Below are positions 32,129 to 40,860 of a DNA stretch of 64,000 nt, one piece after another. The position numbers and the translations under genes are program-made. The DNA comes from Acidimicrobiia bacterium. Lineage in GTDB: Bacteria > Actinomycetota > Acidimicrobiia > Spongiisociales > ZC4RG35. A model generated the notes under the pieces. That model was not told the origin of the DNA. It saw only the letters and a program-made list of their open reading frames with translations, and searched no databases. How positions within the stretch are numbered: the first letter of the stretch is position 1; each line of letters begins with the position of its first letter. The DNA lies in contig JANQRA010000012.1 of assembly GCA_028284765.1 (NCBI GenBank), positions 1 through 64,000 on the forward strand, in the 5' to 3' direction.

Positions 32129-33747
32129 AGCATCACCTCTCTGAGGTGGTCGAGCCGGATCGCACCAGCAGCAAGCATCTTGCGATGGAACTCCCTTGGG
32201 TCGTAGTGGGGTCGGGAGTGTGCCTGATCACGTATGCCGAGGATCTCACGCTCACCGACCTTGTACGAGATGGCCTGGCCGTACCATCCGAGGTAGCGCT
32301 TCACCTCAGACTCCGAGATGTCGCGAGGCTGGATTCCGACGACGCTCATGTAGTCCACGGCCCGTTCGTAGCTCCACTCCTCGCCGGCGTGCATTGGGGC
32401 ATCATCGGGAATCCTCAACCCGAGATGACAGCCGATGTCGACGACGATCCGACACGAACGAAACAGCTGGCTGTTCAAGAGACCGAGGCGATACTCAGGC
32501 TTCTCGAAGTAGCCCAACTCGTCCATGAGTCGCTCTGCGTAGAGGGCCCAGCCTTCACCTGACCCCGAATACCAGATGACCGTTCGCTGGAATCGAGACA
32601 GGTTCTCTTTCTCGAACATGGCAGTTCCAACTTGTAGATGATGTCCCGGGAAGCCCTCGTGATAGCCAGTTGAGACCTCCTGGTAATACGGAAGCCGCTC
32701 CCTCTCACCAGGCGCGTACCAAATCGAGCCCGGGCGACTGAAGTCTTCCGATGGGCCGACGTACCAAGCACCTAGCGGCACTCCGGGAGGTGCGACATTC
32801 ACCGTCACTGTGCGCAACTCCTGAGGGACCTCGAAGTGCGCTCCAGCTAGCTGGTCGATGGCTTGCAGCTGAAGATTGGAGATGAACTCGACAAACTCTT
32901 CCCTGGTCGCGGCTGATCGCGAAGGGTCGGTCTCGAGCAGCTCGATCACCTCCTCGACACTCATTTCGGAATCGACTTCGCGAGCGGTCACCTTCATCTC
33001 GTCGCGAATCCGGCGTATCTCATCCCAACCCCACTCGTAGGTCTCTTCAGGATCGAGTTCCATCCCTAGAAACTCCTCCGCACCGAGCAGGTACTCATCA
33101 CGCCCCACACCGTCCTCATCACGGGCTGATGAGAGATATGAGCCTTCGAGGAAGTCAGCCAACCTGCCGGAGGCTTCTCGAGCACGGCCGATTGCAAATC
33201 CAAGATCGTCGACTTCCTCACCCAGCTTGTTGAACAACGAGTCCTCGGATGCAGCGAACCTGGCTTGGGCAATCACCGACTCAACCTGACGGCGGGCAAC
33301 CGTGTCTCCTCGATCAAGGCCAAGCTGGAGCGAGTTGATGTACCCATCGACCATCTCACCCATCCCGTTGAGGCGAGCCCGGATGGCATCTCCTGCTTCG
33401 CCGTCCCCTTTTGGCATCACGTCGAACACGTCGCGCATGACTTGGAAGGGGCTGTAGATGTGGTTGAGGTCTCGCTGCCATTTGAGGGACTCGTGCCGTT
33501 CCAGTCTCTCCGCTATCCAACGGCTGAGCACCTCGGATGCGAACTGCTGTTTGGGCTCGTCCGCTTCCGATGCGGCGAGGCGGTCGAGAGTTGAACGATA
33601 CAAATCGGCCCTGGCCTCATGGCCTTCCGGCGAGTAGTCGGTCAACTGCTCGTCTCGTCCGCCGATGCCGTAGTTAGTGGCTGAGATGGGATTGAGGTCG
33701 GCGTACGCCTCGGTGAATTCGTCGGAAATCTGAAAAGGAGTGGGCAT
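32125..33747 (-). CDS. DUF885 family metallopeptidase-like protein
   Basis: A 540-residue soluble protein of the DUF885 family. The zinc-site-like motif STGYHEGFPGHHLQ (HExxPGHH) is intact, followed by YSGSGEGWALYAERLMDELGYF, which supplies the downstream Glu. DUF885 proteins are thought to be metallocarboxypeptidase-like but substrates are mostly unknown. No signal peptide is seen. TAGCCT lies nine bases before the ATG with no ribosome site, so it is likely leaderless. It leads an operon with the flavin reductase-like gene and is divergent from a phosphotransferase gene. Confidence 0.88.
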   Translation of the reverse strand: MPTPFQISDEFTEAYADLNPISATNYGIGGRDEQLTDYSPEGHEARADLYRSTLDRLAASEADEPKQQFASEVLSRWIAERLERHESLKWQRDLNHIYSPFQVMRDVFDVMPKGDGEAGDAIRARLNGMGEMVDGYINSLQLGLDRGDTVARRQVESVIAQARFAASEDSLFNKLGEEVDDLGFAIGRAREASGRLADFLEGSYLSSARDEDGVGRDEYLLGAEEFLGMELDPEETYEWGWDEIRRIRDEMKVTAREVDSEMSVEEVIELLETDPSRSAATREEFVEFISNLQLQAIDQLAGAHFEVPQELRTVTVNVAPPGVPLGAWYVGPSEDFSRPGSIWYAPGERERLPYYQEVSTGYHEGFPGHHLQVGTAMFEKENLSRFQRTVIWYSGSGEGWALYAERLMDELGYFEKPEYRLGLLNSQLFRSCRIVVDIGCHLGLRIPDDAPMHAGEEWSYERAVDYMSVVGIQPRDISESEVKRYLGWYGQAISYKVGEREILGIRDQAHSRPHYDPREFHRKMLAAGAIRLDHLREVML

Positions 33748-33791
33748 TGACCGAGCAGGCTAGGCGCCGCTGGGCGTTGTTCGCTTTCCGA

Positions 33792-33797
33792 TACTGT
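33792..33797 (+). promoter_or_regulatory. -10 box TACTGT for leaderless phosphotransferase gene
   Basis: TACTGT is seven bases upstream of GTG 33805. Confidence 0.55.
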
Positions 33798-33804
33798 TGC
33801 CGAG

Positions 33805-34851
33805 GTGTCAGAGCTGATAGAGGTCCGTGAGGACGAACGATTCGATACGGGCCGACTCACGCGTTGGCTATCTGACCAGCCGGGTCTTCCCGAAGGTCAA
33901 CCCCAGGTCCGACAATTCGGTGGAGGGAAAGCAAACCTGACGTATCTGCTGCTCTTCCCTGGAGGCGAGGAGCTAGTGCTGCGCCGCCCTCCACTCGGGC
34001 CAGTCGCGAAGGGTGCCCACGACATGAGTCGGGAGTACCGGGTTCTCAGCAGGTTGTGGCAGTCGTTTCCGAAGGCGGCACGAGCAGTGGGGTTCTGCGA
34101 TGACGAATCCGTAATCGGCTCAGAGTTCTTCATCATGGAGCGACTCGACGGCGTTGTTGTTCGCGGTGAGATCCCCGAGGTGTTCGGGTCGGGCAAGAAC
34201 CCAGATGCCAATCGAGGACTCTCGGAGGTTGTGATCACCACGTTGGCCGAATTCCACTCCGTCGACCCTGCCGAATGTGGCCTCGACGACCTCGGACGTC
34301 CCGCCGGCTTCCTCGAAAGACAGGTGGTCGGATGGAGGGAGCGTTGGGCGAAAGCGAAACACGAGGAGAACGAAACCGCTGAAGGCGTAGGCGCCTGGCT
34401 GGCCGACCACCTCCCTCCAGAGGAGAACCCAACTCTTCTTCACAACGACTGGCGTCTCGACAACATGGCGGTTTCGGAAGCCGACCCCCGCGTCTGTGTC
34501 GCGGTGTACGACTGGGACATGGCGACGCGTGGCGATCCACTGGCCGACCTTGGGACGCTGATGGGCTCCTGGTTCGACCCCGGGGAAGCGCCAGACGGTC
34601 TGTCGATGATGCCAACGACGGCCGAGGGATGGATGCGACGCGCAGAGGCCACTGAGTTGTATGCCGAGAAATCCGGGCGAGACATGTCACACATCGACTG
34701 GTACCTGGTCTTCGGATCCTGGAAGCTGGCCGTGGTCCTCCAGCAGATCTACATCCGCTGGCTGAGGGGTCAGACTCAGGATGAGCGGTTCGCAATTCTC
34801 GATCAAGGCGCCCGCCATCTATTCGAGCTGGCACAGGCCCGGATTCCCTAG
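33805..34851 (+). CDS. APH-type phosphotransferase family protein
   Basis: A 348-residue protein with an aminoglycoside phosphotransferase/choline kinase fold. The catalytic loop is LLHNDWRLDNMAV (H-x-D-x4-N with Asn in the usual Gly position) and the metal Asp is in VAVYDWDMATRGDPLADLG. The N-terminal nucleotide-binding region contains VRQFGGGKANLTYLL. This subgroup (ACAD10/11-like) is often found with acyl-CoA metabolism genes, and the substrate is probably a small alcohol or hydroxyacyl compound rather than an antibiotic. Leaderless from GTG 33805. It is followed 28 bases later by an ABC exporter pair. Confidence 0.87.
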   Translation: MSELIEVREDERFDTGRLTRWLSDQPGLPEGQPQVRQFGGGKANLTYLLLFPGGEELVLRRPPLGPVAKGAHDMSREYRVLSRLWQSFPKAARAVGFCDDESVIGSEFFIMERLDGVVVRGEIPEVFGSGKNPDANRGLSEVVITTLAEFHSVDPAECGLDDLGRPAGFLERQVVGWRERWAKAKHEENETAEGVGAWLADHLPPEENPTLLHNDWRLDNMAVSEADPRVCVAVYDWDMATRGDPLADLGTLMGSWFDPGEAPDGLSMMPTTAEGWMRRAEATELYAEKSGRDMSHIDWYLVFGSWKLAVVLQQIYIRWLRGQTQDERFAILDQGARHLFELAQARIP

Positions 34852-34879
34852 CCCCACAACTGCCTACCATCGCCGGTTC

Positions 34880-35854
34880 ATGCAAGCGGTCGAAGCAACA
34901 GACATCGTCAAGACTTTCGGAGACGTCGTCGCACTCGATGGAGTGAGTCTCGAGTTTGAAGAAGGCATCGTGTACGGGTTGCTCGGTCCGAACGGAGCGG
35001 GCAAGACGACTCTGATCCGTGTGTTGACAACGTTGTTGAAGCCAGACTCCGGCACTGCGACTGTCGCGGGAGTAGACGCAATCAACGACCCGGTCGGAGT
35101 CCGGACCAAGATCGGCCTCGCCGGACAATTCGCCGCTGTCGACGAGTTCTTGACCGGTCGTGAGAACGTGGAGATGGTCGGCCAGCTCTACAACCTGAGC
35201 AAGGAAGAGGCGAGCAGCCGAGCGGACGATGTTCTGGAGCGAATCAATCTCATCGACGCTGCCGACCGCCCGGTCCGGACCTACTCGGGAGGCATGCGCA
35301 GACGTCTCGACCTGGCCGCTTCGATGGTGGGGCGGCCCGAGGTGTTGTTCTTGGACGAACCAACAACCGGCATCGACCCTGGCAGCAGACTCGACCTATG
35401 GGACCTGATCGAAGAACTGGTCGAAGGTGGAACCACCCTCTTGCTGACGACCCAATACCTGGACGAGGCCGATCGACTCGCCGACCGGATTGGAGTCATC
35501 GACCATGGGAAACTCATCGACGAAGGCACCTCTGACGAGTTGAAGGACCGCACGGGTGGAAGTGTCGTTGAAGTTCATGTCGCTGAGCAAGACCGATCGA
35601 CCGCAGCTTCGGCTTTGACACCTGTCGCGGGAGGCGAGCTGATCACCGAAGGTCAGGCGTTCATGATTCCGGCCGGACGGGGAGCCGAGACACTGACCGA
35701 CGCGGTGAGAGCCCTCGACGATGTGGGCGTGAAAGCCCAGGACATCGGTCTTCGCCGACCGACACTCGACGACGTGTTTCTGACTCTTACGGGACACAGG
35801 GCACAGGAGGATTCCGAACCAGATGCGGAGCCGGCCCGCAGGGGGCGCCGATGA
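34880..35854 (+). CDS. ABC transporter ATP-binding protein, DrrA-like
   Basis: A 324-residue ATPase of the daunorubicin-resistance (DrrA) type. Visible are Walker A GPNGAGKTT, the signature YSGGMRRRLDLA, Walker B EVLFLDEPTTGID and a C-terminal extension with a RRPTLDDVFLTLTG end, typical of this group. It powers the ABC-2 permease encoded next, overlapping by four bases. The track start at 34781 extends into the preceding gene; ATG 34880 gives a normal N-terminus (MQAVEATDIVKTFGD) and is nine bases after TACCAT. The exported molecule is unknown; drug, lipid or polyketide are all possible. Confidence 0.92.
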   Translation: MQAVEATDIVKTFGDVVALDGVSLEFEEGIVYGLLGPNGAGKTTLIRVLTTLLKPDSGTATVAGVDAINDPVGVRTKIGLAGQFAAVDEFLTGRENVEMVGQLYNLSKEEASSRADDVLERINLIDAADRPVRTYSGGMRRRLDLAASMVGRPEVLFLDEPTTGIDPGSRLDLWDLIEELVEGGTTLLLTTQYLDEADRLADRIGVIDHGKLIDEGTSDELKDRTGGSVVEVHVAEQDRSTAASALTPVAGGELITEGQAFMIPAGRGAETLTDAVRALDDVGVKAQDIGLRRPTLDDVFLTLTGHRAQEDSEPDAEPARRGRR

Positions 35855-36696
35855 CTGTCAGAACCACTAAGCCTCGCAAGAGAGTCAAGGTGTCGGATGC
35901 GGTGAGACACACCGCAGTTATCACGCGCCGCAACACTCTCCGGGTCGTCCGACTGCCGCAGCTTCTGCTCTTCTCGACGATCCAGCCGGTGATGTTCCTG
36001 CTGCTCTTCAACTACGTGTTTGGAGGCGCGATCTCACTAGGCGGTCCGGGCACACCCACTCTCGACCAGGACTACATCAACTGGCTGATCCCCGGGATCC
36101 TGGTGCAGACTGCGGTATTCGGCGCCACCGCAACCGCCCTGGGTCTCACAGAGGACCTGGGAGCTGGTGTCATCGACCGCTTCCGATCGTTGCCAATGGC
36201 GAGATCGGCAGTCCTCGCCGGCCGCACGTTTGCCGACCTGGTTCGCAACAGCTTCGTGAACGTCTTGATGCTGGTAGTTGGGTTCATGATGGGATGGCGC
36301 TTCGAACAGGGTGCATTGAAGATGCTGCTGGGCGTCTCCCTGGCGTTGCTCTTTGGCTACGCCTTCAGCTGGGTCATGGCGACCATCGGATTGTTGGCGA
36401 AGACGCCCGAAGCCGCTCAAGCGGCCGGGTTCCTGCCGATATTCCCGCTCGTGTTTGCGTCGTCAGTGTTTGTCCCAACTCAAACTATGCCGGAGTGGCT
36501 GCAGGTCTTCGCGGAAAACCAACCGATCTCGGTCCTCGCCGACACGGTGCGATCACTGATGGTCCCTGAAGAGTTTCTCGGCGTGCTTGGCTATGACCAG
36601 GGTCAGCTGATTCTCCAATCACTCCTTTGGATCGCGATCATCATTGCGGTCTTCGCCCCTCTCGCCGTTCGGCAATACCGCAGGTCGGTCGGCTGA
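35851..36696 (+). CDS. ABC-2 type permease, DrrB-like
   Basis: A 281-residue membrane protein with about six TM helices and the ABC-2 sequence FVPTQTMPEWLQVFAENQPIS near the C-terminus, followed by a final helix and a basic tail. It forms the channel for the DrrA-like ATPase; ATG 35851 overlaps the ATPase stop. The N-terminal cytoplasmic stretch (TRRNTLRVVRLPQLLLFSTIQP) is normal for the family. The pair stands alone, without biosynthetic genes beside it. Confidence 0.92.
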   Translation: MTVRTTKPRKRVKVSDAVRHTAVITRRNTLRVVRLPQLLLFSTIQPVMFLLLFNYVFGGAISLGGPGTPTLDQDYINWLIPGILVQTAVFGATATALGLTEDLGAGVIDRFRSLPMARSAVLAGRTFADLVRNSFVNVLMLVVGFMMGWRFEQGALKMLLGVSLALLFGYAFSWVMATIGLLAKTPEAAQAAGFLPIFPLVFASSVFVPTQTMPEWLQVFAENQPISVLADTVRSLMVPEEFLGVLGYDQGQLILQSLLWIAIIIAVFAPLAVRQYRRSVG

Positions 36697-36789
36697 CTTA
36701 ACCGATTCCTCACCCTGCCCTGAGGCTGATCTAACCCCCAACCGCGACCTTCTGACCAGGACGTTGGTCGACAACAAGGAGGAATGATC

Positions 36790-37260
36790 ATGCGTCGAAA
36801 ACTGAAGACACTGGGTGCAGCGCTTCTCAGTGTTTTCCTCGTTGCCTCGGTGGCATTCGCCCAGGAAGATGCCCCCACGCCTGAGCATGGGGACCGGCCC
36901 GGCAAGTCGATATGGGCCATGGGTGACGGCTCGGCAGACCTGAGTGTCGACCGCGGTCGGGTGCGGGTCTTCGTGGTTGGCGATATCACGATCGAAGGTC
37001 CGGCCGACCTCGACGTTCAGATCGAGTCGTTCGAGACCTCGTTCGCTCTACCCGAGTCGGACGGAGGTACCACGTCGATCAGCCTTGCGGGCTTTTCGGG
37101 GTCTGTCCTCGTCAAGGGTGCCGACTACACCGTGTCGGTAGAGGGGAACATGACCTTCCACGGACATGGCAGCGGTGACGTATCCCTCGACGGAGAAGGC
37201 CTGTGGAAGACCCGCAGCGACCAGGGAGTCTGGCCCGAGGACCTCGGCTTCAACGACTAG
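36790..37260 (+). CDS. Small secreted protein of unknown function
   Basis: A 156-residue protein with a clear signal peptide ending SVFLVASVAFA, followed by a mature part of about 130 residues rich in Gly, Asp, Ser and Val with alternating hydrophobic pattern, suggesting a beta-sheet fold. No family recognised. ATG 36790 is chosen over ATG 36784 because AAGGAGG lies at the right spacing for it. It follows the ABC exporter by about 90 bases and has its own ribosome site; a link to the exporter is possible but unproven. A strong inverted repeat follows the stop. Confidence 0.72.
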   Translation: MRRKLKTLGAALLSVFLVASVAFAQEDAPTPEHGDRPGKSIWAMGDGSADLSVDRGRVRVFVVGDITIEGPADLDVQIESFETSFALPESDGGTTSISLAGFSGSVLVKGADYTVSVEGNMTFHGHGSGDVSLDGEGLWKTRSDQGVWPEDLGFND

Positions 37261-37266
37261 ATAACC

Positions 37267-37317
37267 CGAACCCTGGGTTCCTACCTTCGCATAGCGAAGG
37301 CACGAACCCAGGGTTCG
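37267..37317. repeat. REP-like inverted repeat element, copy 2
   Basis: CGAACCCTGGGTTC and GAACCCAGGGTTCG form a 14-bp stem, with a second inner stem CCTTCGC-ATA-GCGAAGG, giving a hairpin of about 21 bp. It lies between convergent genes (secreted protein and cobS), where it would stop transcription from both sides. It shares the outer palindrome with copy 1 at 13359. Confidence 0.75.
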
Positions 37318-37320
37318 TCA

Positions 37321-38061
37321 TCAGGCCCACCAAAGTGAACTGCCGGTCCACGAAGCCGCTGCCACCAGGGTGAGGATCAGAACCTCGCCGGTTTGCTCGC
37401 ACGCGCCAAGGACATCTCCGGTGATCCCACCGACCTTCGAAAGTGACGCTCGTCGCCACCACCAAACTCCAATCCCAACAAGCACCAAGCCTGGAATTGC
37501 CCACCAGCCCAGGGCGGCGCCTGAAACCAGCAGCGCAAACAACACACCGACCAGGGCACCGCGTCGACCAATGGCCAGGACCCCCAAACCATCCGACCTG
37601 GCAGGTGGAGCGAGGACCATCAGCGTGATCGCACCGGCCCGTCCAAGCGAATGCGCCACAACCAGACCCGCCAAAGCTATCTCCGGGCCAAGCGATCCGA
37701 CCGCGAGCACTCGCCAGACGATTGAGATCGAGAGCGCGGCAGTGCCATAGGTGCCCAGCCTCGAGTCCCGCATGATCTCCAGAGCCCGATCGCCAGTGGC
37801 TCCCGAGCCGAAGGCGTCGGCAGTGTCAGCGAGCCCGTCCTCGTGAAATGCGCCCGTGAGCAGCAGGCCAACCGAAATCGCGATGAGCGAGGCCAGAGGA
37901 GAAGGGAGAACCTGATACGCCGCCGAGTACACCCCTGCCAAGACGAGGCCCACGACCAACCCGACCACCGGGAACCAAGGAGCCGCACGACCCAGCGCAT
38001 CTGGTCGCTGAGGGACCGGAATCCTGGTGAGAAAGCCGGCGGCCGCGACCAAGCCGCTCAC
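37321..38061 (-). CDS. cobS: Adenosylcobinamide-GDP ribazoletransferase
   Basis: CobS joins adenosylcobinamide-GDP with alpha-ribazole to finish the nucleotide loop of cobalamin, in the membrane. The 246-residue protein is strongly hydrophobic and carries GLLLTGAFHEDGLADTADAFG, the Asp/Glu-containing family signature, near residue 70. Length matches other CobS proteins. It is the last gene of the btuFCD-cobOUTS operon, overlapping cobT by four bases, and ends at the REP-like hairpin that probably terminates the transcript. Confidence 0.93.
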   Translation of the reverse strand: MSGLVAAAGFLTRIPVPQRPDALGRAAPWFPVVGLVVGLVLAGVYSAAYQVLPSPLASLIAISVGLLLTGAFHEDGLADTADAFGSGATGDRALEIMRDSRLGTYGTAALSISIVWRVLAVGSLGPEIALAGLVVAHSLGRAGAITLMVLAPPARSDGLGVLAIGRRGALVGVLFALLVSGAALGWWAIPGLVLVGIGVWWWRRASLSKVGGITGDVLGACEQTGEVLILTLVAAASWTGSSLWWA

Positions 38062-39041
38062 AAGAGCCCGATCTCTTCGAACGTCGCGACATCCGTCACC
38101 GACCTTGCTGCGATCCTGACGATAGGAAGAGCGGCGAGCGCACCACTGGCCTCACCCAACCGAAGTCCGAGATCGAGGATTGGGTGCCGCCTCAGTTCTT
38201 GAACGAGAAGCCGGTGGCCACGCTCTGCCGACACGTGACCTGGCCAGCAGTGGTCGAGCAAGCCTGCGTGAGCCAGCTCGAGCGGCATGACAGAAGCAGC
38301 AACCACGAATCCGTCCAACAGCACGGGAACGGACGACACGCGAGCCTGGTAGACCGCGCCGGCCATGGCAGCGAGTTCCCACCCTCCGAGTTCACGCAGA
38401 ATCTCGAGTGGATCATCTGTCTCCACACGGGCGACGGCCTCCTCGACGACCCGCTTCTTTCGCTCCATTCCCTCAGAGTCCAGGCCAGTTCCATGCCCTA
38501 CCCAGTCCGAAACAATCCCGTCGAACAGTGCGTGCGAGACAGCAGATGCGGCCGTGGTGTTGCCGATGCCAACCTCACCCGGGATCAGCAGGTCGAGACC
38601 CTCACCAGTACCGACGCTGTCACGCCCAGCTTGAAACGCGTCGTCAAACTCCTCAGGCGTTAGAGCCGGTTCGACTCGAATGTTGCCTGAGCGGATCTCT
38701 CCCAACCCAAGCGGAATGACTTCGATCGTGGCTCCGACCGCGTCAGCCATTGCGGAAACGGTGGCAACACCAGACTGGATCGCCTCGACCATGGCCACAG
38801 TCACGGAGGCGGGATAGGCACTGACGCCTTCATGTGCCACCCCATGGTCGCCGCCGAACACAACGACCTTGACGGTCTCGACTCGTGGTCGGGAGTTCCT
38901 TTGCCAAGCAGCAAGCCAGACAGCCAGATCGTCGAGAGCCTTGAGCGCTCCGTTCGGTCGAAGGACCCGCGAGGCTCGATCGAGTACGGCAGCTGCCGCA
39001 TCCTCATCAGGTTGAGCCAGCGCAGCAGGATCAATCAGCAA
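38058..39041 (-). CDS. cobT: Nicotinate-nucleotide-dimethylbenzimidazole phosphoribosyltransferase
   Basis: CobT makes alpha-ribazole phosphate from nicotinate mononucleotide and a lower-ligand base. The protein has VVVFGGDHGVAHEGVSAYP, GEVGIGNTTAASAV and the DGFVVAASV segment. The track start at 39245 shadows cobU. TTG 39041 lies behind GGAGG at good spacing and gives a normal N-terminus (LIDPAALAQPDEDAAAA) and 327 residues, close to the family length of about 350. It overlaps the 3' end of cobU by 11 bases. Expected to be under cobalamin riboswitch control. Confidence 0.93.
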   Translation of the reverse strand: MLIDPAALAQPDEDAAAAVLDRASRVLRPNGALKALDDLAVWLAAWQRNSRPRVETVKVVVFGGDHGVAHEGVSAYPASVTVAMVEAIQSGVATVSAMADAVGATIEVIPLGLGEIRSGNIRVEPALTPEEFDDAFQAGRDSVGTGEGLDLLIPGEVGIGNTTAASAVSHALFDGIVSDWVGHGTGLDSEGMERKKRVVEEAVARVETDDPLEILRELGGWELAAMAGAVYQARVSSVPVLLDGFVVAASVMPLELAHAGLLDHCWPGHVSAERGHRLLVQELRRHPILDLGLRLGEASGALAALPIVRIAARSVTDVATFEEIGLL

Positions 39042-39549
39042 GCAGGTCCTCCAGCTCCAAAGCTCTTCCCGCAACGACCAAATATGCCTGAGTGGACGCT
39101 CTGGCGAAAACCTGATTCGCAAACCCTTGAAGATCCCTGAATCTGCGTCCGAGCGGGTCCATGGGCACAAGCCCCGTACCGACTTCGTTGGAGACCACAA
39201 TTGTCGTACCAAGCCTTTCGGCAGCACTTCCCGCTGCCGAGCCAACGACCGACATGATCTCTTCGTCGGTGTGATCGGCCAGCAAGTTCGAGATCCAGAG
39301 CGTCACACAGTCGAGAATCAGCGTTCCGGCAGGGTCGCAGCCGGCAATCGCTTCAACTAGATTTACCGGCTCCTCGACAAGAGCCCAATCATCCGGCCTG
39401 CCGGCTCGGTGCCTTCGGATTCGGGTCTCCATTTCGTCATCGCTTGCTTGACCCGTGGCCAAGAAAGTCACTGGCGCACCGGAGCGGTGAGCTAGATCAA
39501 CGGCGAGCCTCGACTTCCCAGAGCGCGCGCCACCGAGAAGGAAGATCAA
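39031..39549 (-). CDS. cobU: Adenosylcobinamide kinase / adenosylcobinamide-phosphate guanylyltransferase
   Basis: CobU phosphorylates adenosylcobinamide and then attaches GMP. The 172-residue protein starts MIFLLGGARSGKSRLAVDLA, with the P-loop, and has RIRRHRAGRPDDWALVEEP, which includes the His that carries GMP. It ends with a normal C-terminus. It overlaps cobO (ATGA) and cobT (11 bases) within the operon. With cobO, cobT and cobS it forms the salvage branch that turns imported corrinoids into coenzyme B12. Confidence 0.94.
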   Translation of the reverse strand: MIFLLGGARSGKSRLAVDLAHRSGAPVTFLATGQASDDEMETRIRRHRAGRPDDWALVEEPVNLVEAIAGCDPAGTLILDCVTLWISNLLADHTDEEIMSVVGSAAGSAAERLGTTIVVSNEVGTGLVPMDPLGRRFRDLQGFANQVFARASTQAYLVVAGRALELEDLLAD

Positions 39550-40112
39550 TAGTCGATGCCCCTTCGGGCCATCACACCCTGGTCGAAGGCGTGCTTGATC
39601 TTGACCATCTCCGTGGCGGTGTCAGCTGCAGCAACAAGCGCCTCTGACGCGTCGCGACCGGTGAGCACGAGATTGACTTTCTCAGGTCGGCTCTGAATCG
39701 TCTCGATCGCCGTCGACTCATCGATCCATCCCCAGTTGATCGGGTACGTGACCTCATCGAGTACCACCAGGTCGTAGTCGCCGCTCGAGATCACCGACAC
39801 CGCGTGATCCCAAGCAGCACGGGCGATCGCTTCAGACTCGTCCATGTTCTCTGAGTCCCAGGTGAAGCCATCTCCCAGTGCCCACCAATCGATCCCGATC
39901 TGGGCACCAACCTTCTCCTCGCCAACGCTCCACTTGCCTGACTTCAGAAACTGGATCACAGCCACATTCCAACCCCTAGCGATGGCGCGAATCGCCGTAC
40001 CGAACGCCGCAGTGGACTTTCCCTTGCCATCTCCGGTATTGATGAGAACAAGCGATTTGGCGCGGACGTCTCCGGTTGGTGGCGCTTCTGTAGGTGGCTT
40101 TTGATCAGGCAT
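39546..40112 (-). CDS. cobO: Cob(I)alamin adenosyltransferase, CobA/CobO/BtuR type
   Basis: This enzyme adds the adenosyl group to cob(I)alamin or cobinamide. The 188-residue protein has the modified P-loop NTGDGKGKSTAAFG, the VIQFLKSGKW strand and VVLDEVTYPINWGW, all of the BtuR family. The N-terminal 18 residues are Pro-rich and probably disordered. It overlaps btuD by eight bases and cobU by four, so the operon is tightly coupled. Confidence 0.94.
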   Translation of the reverse strand: MPDQKPPTEAPPTGDVRAKSLVLINTGDGKGKSTAAFGTAIRAIARGWNVAVIQFLKSGKWSVGEEKVGAQIGIDWWALGDGFTWDSENMDESEAIARAAWDHAVSVISSGDYDLVVLDEVTYPINWGWIDESTAIETIQSRPEKVNLVLTGRDASEALVAAADTATEMVKIKHAFDQGVMARRGIDY

Positions 40113-40860
40113 TTGTGCTCCTCATTGGTACGACGACCGGGCCATCGGGGTCGTTCAACACCCTGATGCTCGGACCGTAATGGGGTTTGAGTACAGCCTC
40201 GGTGAGTACTTCTGCTGGAGGGCCCTCGACGACGAGGCGACCTTCACTCATCAGTACCAAACGGTCCGCGAACCGTCCGGCGAGAGTCAGGTCATGGGCA
40301 GCAAACACGACTGTCAGACCCTCTTTGCGACGCAGGTCATCGATGACGTCTAAGACCTCGACGGCGTGCCCAACGTCGAGGCTGGCGGTTGGCTCGTCGA
40401 GCAGAAGGACAGGGGCCTCCTGGGCCAGGGCCCGAGCCAATACCGCCCGCTGAGCTTCACCACCCGAGAGGGTCCCGAGGGGTCTGCGGGCAAGGTCGAC
40501 CAGATCGAGGCGTTGCAGCGCTCGCCGCATCGTCTCGACGTCGTGGGCACTCTCGGCTTGTAAGTAGGTGAGGTGAGGAGTGCGACCAAGCAGCACATAG
40601 TCACCGACACCCATGTCATCCGGCAGGACCGGTCGCTGTGGCATCCAGGCGATGTCGAGCCCAGCTCGCGCCGCGCGATGGTCGAAGCTGACCAGACCCG
40701 AGTACTCGACCGACCCGACCGCCGCATGCATCAGAGTGGACTTCCCAGCTCCATTGGGCCCGATAACGCCGACCCACTCTCCTTCGGCAACAGAGAGTGA
40801 AACCGGCCCCACAGCCGTATGCCCGTTGAATTGAACCGTTACCTGGTCCCAAGAGATCAT
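40105..40860 (-). CDS. btuD: Cobalamin ABC transporter ATP-binding protein
   Basis: A 251-residue ATPase of the FecE/BtuD group: Walker A GPNGAGKST, signature LSGGEAQRAVLARAL, Walker B VLLLDEPTASLDVGH and the switch His in VFAAHDLTLAG. It energises BtuC. Sequence alone cannot separate heme, siderophore and B12 importers. The adjacent corrinoid genes and the upstream cobalamin riboswitch make B12 or cobinamide the likely cargo. Confidence 0.92.
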   Translation of the reverse strand: MISWDQVTVQFNGHTAVGPVSLSVAEGEWVGVIGPNGAGKSTLMHAAVGSVEYSGLVSFDHRAARAGLDIAWMPQRPVLPDDMGVGDYVLLGRTPHLTYLQAESAHDVETMRRALQRLDLVDLARRPLGTLSGGEAQRAVLARALAQEAPVLLLDEPTASLDVGHAVEVLDVIDDLRRKEGLTVVFAAHDLTLAGRFADRLVLMSEGRLVVEGPPAEVLTEAVLKPHYGPSIRVLNDPDGPVVVPMRSTNA

